Source of the DNA: Nocardia sp. CY41
Lineage (GTDB): Bacteria > Actinomycetota > Actinomycetes > Mycobacteriales > Mycobacteriaceae
NCBI RefSeq assembly: GCF_009829325.1
Contig: NZ_VUOS01000018.1
Span: 124,001-188,000, forward strand
DNA length: 64,000 nucleotides
Direction of reading: 5' to 3'
Shown: piece by piece, positions 43,056 through 61,576 of the stretch
Layout: each line of letters begins with the position of its first letter
Numbering within the stretch: the first letter of the stretch is position 1
Program-made: the position numbers and the translations under genes
Notes under the pieces: model-generated
Database searches by the model: none
What the model was told of the DNA's origin: nothing
Seen by the model: only the letters and a program-made list of their open reading frames with translations

Positions 43056-43667
43056 ATGGCCGGACCGACCGCCCTCGCGCTGGTGTGCACGCTGAAGAAG
43101 TCACCCGCCGAATCCAGCAGCGACCTCATCGCCCGGCAGGTGCTCGACGAGCTGGCCCAGCACGACGTGCCGGGCACGGCGCTGCGCGTGGTGGACTACG
43201 ACGTGCTGCCCGGCGTCACCGGCGACGAGGGGCCCGGCGATCAATGGCCGTCGATCCGTGAGCGGATCGCCGCCGCCGACATCCTGCTGATCTCGACCCC
43301 CACGTGGGTGGGGCACATGTCGTCGGTGGCGCAGCGAGTGCTGGAGCGTCTGGACGCCGAGCTGTCCGAGACCGACGACGAGGGGCGTCCCGCGATGGTC
43401 GGCAAGGTGGCCACGGTGGCGGTGGTCGGCAACGAGGACGGCGCGCACAAGATCGTCGCCGATCTGTACCAGGGGCTCAACGACATCGGATTCACCATCC
43501 CCGCGCAGGGCTGCACGTACTGGAACGATCAGGCCATGGGCGGCACCGACTACCAGGATCTCGATTCGGTGCCCAAGGCGGTCGCCTCCGCGACCGCGGC
43601 GCTGGCCCGGAACGCCGCACACCTGGCCCGGGTGCTCAGCGCCCAGCAGTACCCGCCCGCCGGATGA
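43056..43667 (+). CDS. Flavodoxin/NADPH-FMN reductase-like protein
   Basis: A 203-residue flavodoxin-fold protein with LALVCTLKKSPAESSSDLIA, the FMN phosphate loop, and the second flavin loop ISTPTWVGHMSSVAQRVLER. VAVVGNEDGAHKIVADLYQ follows. It is likely an NAD(P)H-dependent FMN or quinone reductase. It starts at the ATG at 43056 with CAGGAGG eight bases before, 22 bp after the decarboxylase, so the two share a transcript. A perfect bidirectional hairpin follows. Confidence 0.8.
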   Translation: MAGPTALALVCTLKKSPAESSSDLIARQVLDELAQHDVPGTALRVVDYDVLPGVTGDEGPGDQWPSIRERIAAADILLISTPTWVGHMSSVAQRVLERLDAELSETDDEGRPAMVGKVATVAVVGNEDGAHKIVADLYQGLNDIGFTIPAQGCTYWNDQAMGGTDYQDLDSVPKAVASATAALARNAAHLARVLSAQQYPPAG

Positions 43668-43681
43668 TCCCCGTTCCTGCT

Positions 43682-43713
43682 CGCGCCGGCACCTCCCCCC
43701 GGGTGCCGGCGCG
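43682..43713. terminator. Bidirectional terminator hairpin
   Basis: A perfect 12-bp stem: CGCGCCGGCACC (43682-43693) with GGTGCCGGCGCG (43702-43713), 8-base loop. It lies between the convergent FMN reductase and hemerythrin-like genes. Confidence 0.7.
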
Positions 43714-43722
43714 TTCGCGTGG

Positions 43723-44223
43723 TCAGGCGAGGACGGCGTCGACGGTCTTCTTCAAGGCCGAGGGCTGCGCGGGTGAGGTCGGCGCCTTCTTTCTGAGTTC
43801 CTGCATCCGCGCGCCGATCTCCTGCAGTTGCTTACGTCCCAGCTGTTCGCGCACCTTCGGGAACCACTCGTTCTCTTCCTCGTCGATGTGATGGTCGACG
43901 TTCTCGATCAGCACGGTGGTCTTGGCGGTGAAGTGCTCGTCGTCGGGCTTCATCGTGGCCAGCTCGGTGACCAGCACGTCGGCGACGTGATGCTCCTCGT
44001 AGGACTCCAGGATGTCCTCCTCGAGGTCGGGAACGAGTTTGCGCACCTCCGGGTACATGCACTCGTTCTCGAGATAGGTGTGCACGGTGAGCGCCTCGAT
44101 GATCTTCTTCACCACGTCGCCCTTGGTGTCGACGGCGTCGTCGCCCGCCTTCTCGAACTGCCGGAACAGCTTCCGGATCGCCTTGTGGTCGTCGCGAAGC
44201 AGCACGATCGCGTCGGTGGTCAT
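43723..44223 (-). CDS. Hemerythrin-like HHE protein
   Basis: A 166-residue hemerythrin-type protein. Iron-ligand motifs: RDDHKAIRKLF, LTVHTYLENECMYPE, YEEHHVADVL and DHHIDEEENEWFP. This gives the full His/Glu set of the HHE family, so a di-iron site is likely. It is the second HHE protein within 11 kb of the window, a sign of iron/oxygen or NO handling. The ATG at 44223 follows a short A/G-rich ribosome-binding region. Confidence 0.86.
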   Translation of the reverse strand: MTTDAIVLLRDDHKAIRKLFRQFEKAGDDAVDTKGDVVKKIIEALTVHTYLENECMYPEVRKLVPDLEEDILESYEEHHVADVLVTELATMKPDDEHFTAKTTVLIENVDHHIDEEENEWFPKVREQLGRKQLQEIGARMQELRKKAPTSPAQPSALKKTVDAVLA

Positions 44224-44362
44224 TGCTTTCTCCTTGCGTCGGGGGCCGAGTCTTCTGCCGACATTCCCGGCGCCGCGGCGCCGAAACCGTGGTGTGCGCC
44301 GCGCGGCTCACCTCGTCGCCGGCCGTATGGTGAACAGGCAGCGAACACAGGAAAGGACGAAG

Positions 44363-44851
44363 ATGCCCCACGCGGACGACTACGCACAGGAGCTGGCCGA
44401 ATTGGCGCAGAAGGCGGAGATCACCGTGGCGGTCGCGGAATCGCTCACCTCCGGACGGCTTTCGGCCACCCTCGGCGCCGCGCCGAATTCCTCCGAGTGG
44501 TTTCGCGGCGGCCTCGTGGCCTACAGCACCGAGGTCAAGCAGACCGTTCTCGGGGTGCCCGATGTGCCGGTGGTGTCGCGAACCGCGGCCGAAGCGATGG
44601 CCACGGGCGTCCGGACACTGCTGAAAGCGGTTGTGGCCGTGGCGGTCACCGGCGCGGGCGGGCCGGATCCGCAGGACGGCCAGCCGCCAGGGTCGGTGTG
44701 GTTCGCGATCGCCGGGGAGCAGGGTGTGCGGGCCTGGCACCGTCAGTTCGACGGCGAACCCGCGGACGTGGTCGCGCAGACCGTCGCCTGCGCCACCGAA
44801 ACGCTGCTCGACACCGTCCGGTCACTGTGCCCGGACGGCTCGTCGTCGTGA
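44363..44851 (+). CDS. pncC: Nicotinamide-nucleotide amidase (CinA C-terminal/PncC)
   Basis: A 162-residue CinA_C-type protein with TVAVAESLTSGRLSATLG, FRGGLVAYSTEVKQTVLGV and AVTGAGGPDPQDGQPPGSVWFAI, the diagnostic motifs of NMN deamidase (PncC). It converts NMN to NaMN in NAD recycling. It stands alone, not fused to the N-terminal CinA domain. The start has GAAAGGA upstream. Its end shares a perfect hairpin with the convergent CDGSH gene. Confidence 0.88.
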   Translation: MPHADDYAQELAELAQKAEITVAVAESLTSGRLSATLGAAPNSSEWFRGGLVAYSTEVKQTVLGVPDVPVVSRTAAEAMATGVRTLLKAVVAVAVTGAGGPDPQDGQPPGSVWFAIAGEQGVRAWHRQFDGEPADVVAQTVACATETLLDTVRSLCPDGSSS

Positions 44852-44867
44852 CCCGCGGTCACGACGA
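44843..44867. terminator. Bidirectional terminator hairpin overlapping two stops
   Basis: TCGTCGTGACC (44843-44853) pairs perfectly with GGTCACGACGA (44857-44867) around a 3-base loop. The stem includes the stop codons of the convergent pncC and CDGSH genes. Confidence 0.7.
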
Positions 44868-45068
44868 GCGGCGCCGCTTGCGGTGGCTGGTGTCGCAGAA
44901 CGGGTAGTTCTTCGAGCGCTTGCACAAACACAGCGCCACCACGAACCGGTCGGACCGGACCGTCCGGCCGTCCGCGGTGACGAATTCGACCGGGCCCTCG
45001 ATCAACGCGGGGCCGTCGGCGGTGAGCGTCACCCGCCGCCACTGCTCATTGCCGGATGCGGTCGGCAC
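44859..45068 (-). CDS. CDGSH iron-sulfur protein
   Basis: A 69-residue CDGSH-type protein. The 2Fe-2S ligands are Cys47, Cys49, Cys58 and His62 in CLCKRSKNYPFCDTSH. It is the short, soluble bacterial type, possibly involved in iron or redox handling. The GTG at 45068 lies inside the end of the methyltransferase gene (overlap of about 23 bp), so the two are translationally linked. Confidence 0.85.
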   Translation of the reverse strand: MPTASGNEQWRRVTLTADGPALIEGPVEFVTADGRTVRSDRFVVALCLCKRSKNYPFCDTSHRKRRRSS

Positions 45069-45699
45069 GGATCACCACCAGGTCTTCCATTCGCTGACCG
45101 GGTTCGATCAACCCGGCCGATTCCAGCCATTCCGCGCGGCGGCGCAGCACCGGCCCGAACGGCACGGTCGCCCGTGCCACGATCGCGGCCTTGAGCTCCC
45201 GCTCACGCAACTGCGCCAACGTCTCGTCGGGATCGCTCAACACCGAATGCACGATCAACGCGACGCCCCGCGGTTTCAGCAGGGTGGGCAGCGCCGCGCA
45301 CAACTGGTCGAGGATCGCCCTACCCCCGGCTCCGGCGTCCCACGCCCGGGCGAGGCCGCGGCTGTCGGTGCCTTCGGGAGCGGGCACGTAGGGCGGGTTG
45401 GCCAGCACGAGATCGAAACTGCGCCCGCCGAGGACCGCCCCGAAATCCCCGCGCAGCACCTCGGCGTCGATCCCGCGCAGCCGGCAGTTCAACCAGGCCG
45501 ACACGACAGCGGCACGGGAGACGTCCACCGCCGTCACCCGCGCGGCTCCGGTGTACGCGGCGGCGACGGCCAAGGCGCCGGTGCCGGTACACACGTCCAG
45601 CGCATGCCCGCCCTGCGGTACGCCCGCCTCGGACAGGGCACGGACGAGCAACCAGGTGTCGAGCTGCGGCGGATAGACGCCGGGAGGTCGAATCAACAT
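45046..45699 (-). CDS. HemK/PrmC-like SAM-dependent methyltransferase
   Basis: About 217 residues of the class I methyltransferase fold. Motif I is ALDVCTGTGALAVAAAYTG, motif II is VTAVDVSRAAV and motif IV is LVLANPPYVPAP. The NPPY signature is shared with release-factor glutamine methyltransferases and some N-methyltransferases. The target is unknown. The frame opens to 45807, which would run into the next gene, so the ATG at 45699 before LIRPPGVYPPQ is chosen. It is part of a minus-strand group with a di-iron oxidase-like gene upstream and a CDGSH gene downstream. Confidence 0.78.
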   Translation of the reverse strand: MLIRPPGVYPPQLDTWLLVRALSEAGVPQGGHALDVCTGTGALAVAAAYTGAARVTAVDVSRAAVVSAWLNCRLRGIDAEVLRGDFGAVLGGRSFDLVLANPPYVPAPEGTDSRGLARAWDAGAGGRAILDQLCAALPTLLKPRGVALIVHSVLSDPDETLAQLRERELKAAIVARATVPFGPVLRRRAEWLESAGLIEPGQRMEDLVVIRADRIRQ

Positions 45700-45730
45700 C
45701 ACATCCAGCGGATAGCCCGCCGAGCACTGC

Positions 45731-46747
45731 TTAATCCCCCGCGCCGCCCGGGCCGCTGCCGGTCGCGAGCAACGAGCTGCCACCAGAGCGCCACGCCGCC
45801 AGCACATGATCGGCGAATCGGTCCTCCAGCAGGTTCGTCACCTGGATGCCGAAAGCCACCGACTCGGTCAGCGCGGGTTCGCGCCGCAGCAGGTCACCGA
45901 TCACGCCGGTGCGCATCACCTGCTCGTGCACCGCGTCGGCTTCGACGTGTTCGCGGTAGAACAGCACACACGCCGGATCGGCGTCCAAGCGCTCCAACGC
46001 CTCCACCAGACGCTGAGCGCCGGGCGGGGAGGTGATCTCCACCGTCGCGAAATGGCCGACCAGCGCGCCGCGCCACGAGCGATGCAGCCCGAACAGCGAC
46101 ATCATGTTCACCAGCGCGAGCATCGGCGCGGGCACCGCGTCCAGATAGTGCAGGTATTCCGGGTCCAGCCCGGCGCCTGCCAGCAGATCGGCATACAGCT
46201 GCGCGTGCACCCGTTCGCCGCGCCCGGCACCGAATTCGTCGAACTCGACGGCGACCAGCGATGCCTTGGCCTGGCCCCGCAGCCGGGGAATCACCCAAGC
46301 GTAGGGGTCGGCCTCTTTGTGGTGGTAGATCGAACGATGCACGAAGTATTCGCGCATCTGCCACCACTCGCCCTCCTCGCGGAGGAAACCGCTCAGTCCG
46401 TCCGGCTCGGCCGGCGTGACCAGCAAATGTTCGAGTTCCGCATCCAGATTCGCTCCCTGCGGCACGTCGTCGCGCAGCGCACCGAGGAACTGCTTTTCCA
46501 TCGCGGCCCGCAGACTCAGCAGACCCGGGTCCCACTCCCACCCCGCATCGACCGGACCGAAACCGTGATAGTGCAGCTCGTAGCAGGTGTGCAGGGCCAG
46601 ATGCAGGTCTTCGCCGTACGGGTCCACCGCGCCCAGCCCCGGCACCGGGTCACCCGGCCTGCCGCGCAGCAGTTCCACCACCGCCTCCGACAGCTCGCCA
46701 CGCGGGCGGGGCAGATCCTGCTGCTGGGGGTCGATCATCACCGTCAT
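45731..46747 (-). CDS. Heme-oxygenase-like di-iron oxidase
   Basis: A 338-residue all-helical protein of the iron-containing redox (HDO) family. Candidate metal ligands are Glu in CYELHYHG, His in REYFVHRSIYHHKEADPYAW, Glu and Asp in EFDEFGAG, and the C-terminal set in YREHVEADAVHEQ. HDO enzymes use di-iron to oxidise or cleave C-C or C-N bonds in natural products, amino acids and lipids. The substrate here is unknown. The ATG is at 46747. It sits upstream of a methyltransferase and a CDGSH protein gene, which could act with it. Confidence 0.78.
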   Translation of the reverse strand: MTVMIDPQQQDLPRPRGELSEAVVELLRGRPGDPVPGLGAVDPYGEDLHLALHTCYELHYHGFGPVDAGWEWDPGLLSLRAAMEKQFLGALRDDVPQGANLDAELEHLLVTPAEPDGLSGFLREEGEWWQMREYFVHRSIYHHKEADPYAWVIPRLRGQAKASLVAVEFDEFGAGRGERVHAQLYADLLAGAGLDPEYLHYLDAVPAPMLALVNMMSLFGLHRSWRGALVGHFATVEITSPPGAQRLVEALERLDADPACVLFYREHVEADAVHEQVMRTGVIGDLLRREPALTESVAFGIQVTNLLEDRFADHVLAAWRSGGSSLLATGSGPGGAGD

Positions 46748-46782
46748 ACCGGTCGCTTACCCCGGCCCGGCGACGTTATCGC

Positions 46783-47118
46783 TTATCCGTTCGCCTTCTT
46801 GTACGCCTCGACGACCTCGGCGGAGATCCGTCCCCGCGCCGACACATCGATGCCGTTCTTGCGCGCCCATTCCCGGATCACCGTGGCCTGTTCCCGATCG
46901 GTCGCCGACCGCAGGACACCGCCGCGGCCGCGGCGCGCACGACCGACCTTGCGGGCATACGGAACCCACTGTTCGAAGAATCCGCGCAACTGGCCGGCAT
47001 TCTCCGTCGACAAGTCCATCTCGTAGGCCACGCCGTCCACGGCGAAAGACACGGTTTCCTCGGCCTGAGACTTGCCGTCGTAGTCATCGACCAGTGTCAC
47101 GACGACCTTGCGTGCCAT
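46783..47118 (-). CDS. lsr2: Nucleoid-associated protein Lsr2
   Basis: A 111-residue Lsr2: MARKVVVTLVDDYDG start, dimerisation region VSFAVDGVAYEMDLS and C-terminal DNA-binding domain with the AT-hook-like RGR (IDVSARGRISAEVVEAYKKA). It binds A/T-rich DNA minor grooves and silences xenogeneic genes, as in mycobacteria and Nocardia. AAGGGA lies about 8 bases before the ATG. It lies directly beside the large PKS operon, but on the opposite strand, and is separated from it by about 800 bp without a gene. Confidence 0.92.
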   Translation of the reverse strand: MARKVVVTLVDDYDGKSQAEETVSFAVDGVAYEMDLSTENAGQLRGFFEQWVPYARKVGRARRGRGGVLRSATDREQATVIREWARKNGIDVSARGRISAEVVEAYKKANG

Positions 47119-47935
47119 AGAGATAATCCCTTCACGGTTACCGAGCGCGTGCAGTCGAAAAAAATTCGTAGCCAGTAGATAACAGATCAGTTCGGCCCAC
47201 CGGACAGCGGGGTCCCCCACCGCGGCACGGAGTGCGTCGCAACCGGCGACGCAGCACCGGCGACCGTCGAGCCTCCACATATTGCCCGCGCACCCGGCGC
47301 GACTGCAAACGGCCCCTCGGCGAATTGCCGAATCCGGCCGCACCGACCCAGTCGCATTTCACCGGAGCCGGTCCACACCTGCGGCCGGTCGAATTCAGTC
47401 GGCGATCTCCTGCCGCACCGAGACGTGCCCGCGGCTTTCGCCGGTGAACGGCTCGCGGGCCCATCCGTCCCAGGGTTTCACGCAGCCGCGGACCGGCCGG
47501 CTGGGCCATCAGGTCAGCTCGGCGGGCCACACGTAACGGGAGCCCGCACCCTGGCACCGTAACGTGCCGAAATCCCCTGGGCCCCCCAATTTTTCGGGGC
47601 ATTCCGGCTCCCACCGCTGAGAAGGCCGCGACTCCTCCCCCGCCTAGTCTGGACGGCGCCCGGTCGAGCCGGAATACTGGCCTGCGCCGGTTTCACAGGA
47701 GCCGACCATGCCGGGTGCGGGTAGCCGGTCGGTTCACGGTTCGGACGAAAGGATCAACTCTCGATTCTGCAGGCAGGCAATCGGCCCGTTGAGGACGGCG
47801 GGGGGCCGAGTACCGTTCCGAACTCTGTCGAGCGAGTGGGACATCCGCGGGAGGCGGACCCCACAACGAACCAGATGTCGGCCGATTCACCGGACTCGGC
47901 CCGACGAGCCCAGTGCACGAGCGGAAGTCGATAGT
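47119..47935. other. Long gene-free region between lsr2 and the PKS operon
   Basis: 817 bp between divergent genes. The part next to lsr2 is A/T-richer (AAAAAAATTCG near 47158-47169) and should carry the lsr2 promoter. The rest is GC-rich. Open frames cross it on the minus strand, but none has recognisable features. The promoter or control region of the glycolipid-type operon is expected in its right half. I see no strong inverted repeat. Confidence 0.45.
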
Positions 47936-49228
47936 ATGCGTGTGGCCTTGTTGCCCGCAGGTACCAGGGGCGATCATCAACCGTATCTCGCGTTGGCGCA
48001 CGAATTCCGCGCCCGCGGGCACGACGTGGCGATCACCGCCACCCGCAATCAGGCGCACATCGTGCGCAACGCGGATTTCGAACCCCAGGTGATTCCCTTC
48101 GACGCCGCGGAACTGCTCGAGACGACCGCGGCCAAACGCGCTTTGGCCTCCGGCAAGACGCTGCCGTTCGTGCGCATCATGCTCGACACGGTGAAGATCA
48201 TCGAAGGCGAGCGGGGCGTGGCCATGCACGACGTGCTCGCGCAGACCTGCGCGGCCGCCGATGTCGTCGTCGCCTGCGCGTCGACGCTGCCGTGGGCGAT
48301 GGAGTTCCGCGAGAAGACCGGAACGCCGGTGCTCGGCTGCCTGCCCTACCCGCTCGAACGCACCGACGAGTTCCCGTCGTCGTTCATGGCGAAGAACATG
48401 ACCTCGTCGCGGCTGCTGTCGCGGGCGACCTACAGCCTCTTCGAACTGTCCTACACGTTCCTGTACCGCAAGGTCGACCGGCAATTGCGGCAGCAGATGG
48501 GTCTGCCGGGCAGGCCGCGCAATCCGTTCCGGCGACTACGTGCCGAGCAGATTCCGCTGGTTCACATGGTCAGTCCCGTGCTGTTGCCGAAGCCGCACGA
48601 TTGGCCGGAACGGGCGACGATCGTCGGCGCCTCCATTCTGCCGTCGGCGCTGCGGGACGCCTGGGGCGAAGCGATCGTCGACCCGGAACTCGACGCGTGG
48701 CTCGACGAAGGGGAGCCACCGATCTATTTCTGCATGACCGGAATGCCCGTGCTCGATCCGGTGGAATGTCGCGAGATGATCGCGACGGTCTGCGCGCGCT
48801 TGGGCGCACGGGCGCTGGTCACGGTGAAAGGCGAGGGATTCCCGAAAGGATTCAGCGCCGACCGCTCCCTGTTGATCATCGATTCGTTCGACTACGACCG
48901 CGTGCTGCCGCGCTGCAGCGCCGTCGTGCACCACGGTGGCAGCGGGAACACTCACGACGTCGTGCGGGCGGGGATCCCGGCCGTGGTGATCCCGGTGCAC
49001 AGCGACCAGTTCTTCTACGGATGGCGCATCGCCGCGCTCGGTATCGGAGCGACCTTTCCGTATCGGACGATCACCACCGACCGCTTGCATCGCGCGCTGG
49101 CGCAGGTCCGCACACCGCGGGTGCGGCAGCGAGCGACGGAGATCGGCCGCACGGTCGCGGCGGAGAACGGTGTGCTCGCGGTGGTCGACGCCGTGGAGAA
49201 ACTCGCTGCCGCGACCAGCCGACCATGA
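47936..49228 (+). CDS. UGT-type glycosyltransferase (family 1)
   Basis: A 430-residue GT-B glycosyltransferase of the macrolide/glycolipid UGT type. The N-terminal LLPAGTRGDHQPYLALAHEF binds acceptor or donor. The C-terminal donor-sugar motif reads AVVHHGGSGNTHDVVRAGIPA then VIPVHSDQFFYG. Mycolata homologues glycosylate lipids such as glycopeptidolipids and phenolic glycolipids. It is the first gene of the PKS operon, with the megasynthase starting 85 bp downstream. A role in sugar attachment to the PKS-made lipid is inferred from context. The ATG at 47936 is chosen over the open frame from 47708. Confidence 0.85.
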   Translation: MRVALLPAGTRGDHQPYLALAHEFRARGHDVAITATRNQAHIVRNADFEPQVIPFDAAELLETTAAKRALASGKTLPFVRIMLDTVKIIEGERGVAMHDVLAQTCAAADVVVACASTLPWAMEFREKTGTPVLGCLPYPLERTDEFPSSFMAKNMTSSRLLSRATYSLFELSYTFLYRKVDRQLRQQMGLPGRPRNPFRRLRAEQIPLVHMVSPVLLPKPHDWPERATIVGASILPSALRDAWGEAIVDPELDAWLDEGEPPIYFCMTGMPVLDPVECREMIATVCARLGARALVTVKGEGFPKGFSADRSLLIIDSFDYDRVLPRCSAVVHHGGSGNTHDVVRAGIPAVVIPVHSDQFFYGWRIAALGIGATFPYRTITTDRLHRALAQVRTPRVRQRATEIGRTVAAENGVLAVVDAVEKLAAATSRP

Positions 49229-49313
49229 GCCGCCGGTCGGCTCGCGGGCGATCCCGGCGTCGTCCGGCGCGCGCACGACAACCGTGACAGTCGAGTTCCG
49301 AAGGTTGAACCGC

Positions 49314-59317
<10,004 letters not shown>

Positions 59318-59321
<4 letters not shown>

Positions 59322-61576
59322 CCATGGCCGACAAGGAGTTTCCTGTGCGCAGCGTGAACGGTGAGCACCCGCGAGCGGATCGGCGCGACCTCGCCGAGGC
59401 CATCGAACGCGGCGGCGGTCTGGACGTGGCCGCGCTGCTGGCGCGCGCCGGGGGCGCGACGCGCACCGCGACGGCGGCCGTCGAGCGTCCCCGGGAATGG
59501 GACGTCGAGTCGCTCACGGCGGCGGTCACCCAGGTGGCGAACCGGTTCACCGCCGAGACCGTCGGGCCGGACACGGATTTCTTCGACGGCGGCGGCACGT
59601 CGGTCGCCGCGGTGCAGTTCGTCGCGACGCTGGCCGGCGAACTCGGCGTGCACCTCGAGCTGGACGACGTGTTCGCCGACGCCCGTCCGCGCAGGCTGGC
59701 CCAGCGCTGGCTGGGCTCCCCGCCGACCGGACAGGCCACCACCGTGGCGGTCCCGGAGACCGTGGACGAGCAGCTCGCGCAGATCATGTCCGATGTCGCC
59801 GGAGCCGACCGGCTGCCGTTCGTGGACCCGCCGCAGCGCGTCGTCCCGCGTCGGGTGCTGCTCACCGGCGCCACCGGCTTCCTCGGCAGCCATCTGCTGC
59901 TGGATCTGTTGCGCGGCAGCGACGCGCACGTCGTCTGCCTGATCCGCGCCCAGGACGAGGCGGCCGCCCTCGATCGGCTGGCCGCGGCGCTCACGCGGTT
60001 CCTGCTGCCGTGGTCGGCGGAGGTGCGCAGGCGCGTGACGGTGCTGACCGGCGATCTGCGCGAGCCGTGTCTCGGGTTGTCCGAGGAAGGCTGGGCCACG
60101 CTGGCGGAGGAGATCGACGCGATCGTCAACGTCGCCGCCGCGGTCGACTTCCTGCGCGGCTACCCGTCTCTGCGTAGCGGCAACGTCCTGGGCCCGCTGA
60201 CCCTGGCGCGGCTGGCGGCGACCGGCAGACCGAAACCGCTGCACCACGTCTCCTCGATCGCGGTGTTCAACGAGCTCGGCATCGCCGCGATGGGCGAGGA
60301 CGACCCGGTGGCGAACGTCGGCAAACTCGTGATCGGCTACGACCGGACGAAATGGGCCGCCGAGGCGGTGCTGCGGCGGGCACGCGAGCACGGGGTGGTC
60401 GTCACGGTGCTGCGCCCCGGCGGCATCGGCGGGCATCGCGAGACCGGCGCGCACAATCCCCGCGACCTCAACAGCGGCATCATCGCGGCGCTGTCGCGGT
60501 TCGGCACCGTCCCCGCGCTGCGCAATCTGCATGTGGCCCCGGTGGATTGGGTGAGCAAGGTCGCCGCGGCGATCGTGGGGGCGCCGGACGCGTGGGGCCG
60601 CAACTACCATCTCACCGGCACGCCGACCACGCTGGAGCAGATGCTCGGCGAGTCGGCGGCGATCGGCATGGACATGCGGGTGCAGCACTGGGCGGCCTGG
60701 TGCGACGAGGTGGTGGAACGCATCCGCACCGAGCCGGTGCCGGAGCTGGAATCGCTGGCGCAGGTGCTGCAGAGTCCCGTCGCCCGTCACCCGCTGGAGA
60801 CGATGGCCTCCGCGCCCGCCGCGGGTGACGAGCGCACCCGCGCTTTCCTGCGCGCCCACAACCTGCCCGAGCCGGTCCGCTACGGCGCGCAGTCGCAACG
60901 CAAGACGCTGGAGATGCTCGCGGGCGGCGGCTTGGCGCGGCTGCCCCAGCCGGAGGACACGCCGTATCTGTGGTTCACCGAGACGCTGGTGGGCGCGCTC
61001 GGGCCCGTCGACGCGGCCGCCGACACCTCCTGCACGCTGACGCTGCGGCTGTCCATCGCGAGCACCCACCAGCTGGTGGCCGGGCGCACGGTCGACGTCA
61101 GCGGCGAGATGCGCTGCGCCCGGCTGCACGACGAACCGCTCACCGTATCCGGAGCGCTGTCGGTGCGCCCGCACGACGGCATTCCGCTGCGCCACGGGTG
61201 GAAGCATCCGCTGATGCACTACCGGTTGTCGCTGCGCGATGCCGAAGGCGGCGCGTGGTGGCTGTCCGGGTACAAATACGCCGAGGCGCGCCGCACCGTC
61301 GTCCGGCAGGCGCGCACGCTCACCGTGGAACTCGGACGCGCGGGCGAACCGGTGAGCCTCACCGGCGAGGTCGCCGTCCCGCTGGAGACCTACCTGCGCG
61401 ATCAGATCGACGGCATCGAGGTGGATCCGCGCTTGTCCGAACGGCAGCGGCGGACCGCGAAACTGTTGTGGCTGAGCTGGTTCGGATCCCAGCTCGGCAA
61501 GGGCCTGCTGGAGCCGGCGTTGCGCGTGGGCACCGAGCTGCTGGATCTGCGCCGGAACGCGAAGGAGTCGCGCTGA
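59318..61576 (+). CDS. ACP-thioester reductase with C-terminal beta-rich domain
   Basis: A 752-residue protein. A carrier domain lies at about residues 66-140, with the pantetheine Ser in FFDGGGTSVAAVQF. It is followed by a thioester reductase of the extended SDR type: RRVLLTGATGFLGSHLL near residue 178, VNVAAAVDF, and the YDRTK site. This releases thioesters as aldehydes or alcohols with NAD(P)H. The last 190 residues form a beta-rich domain (MHYRLSLRDAEGG with GYKYAEARR) like that found beside cholesterol-oxidase-type GMC enzymes. The free carrier domain is the best partner for the FkbH domain, which has no ACP after it in the megasynthase. It is coupled on both sides by 4-base and 1-base overlaps. 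Confidence 0.85.

Noticed and set aside
47693..48484. Open frame on the minus strand opposite the UGT gene
   Set aside because: Low-complexity, Arg/Gly/His-rich translation and full overlap with a well-recognised glycosyltransferase on the plus strand.
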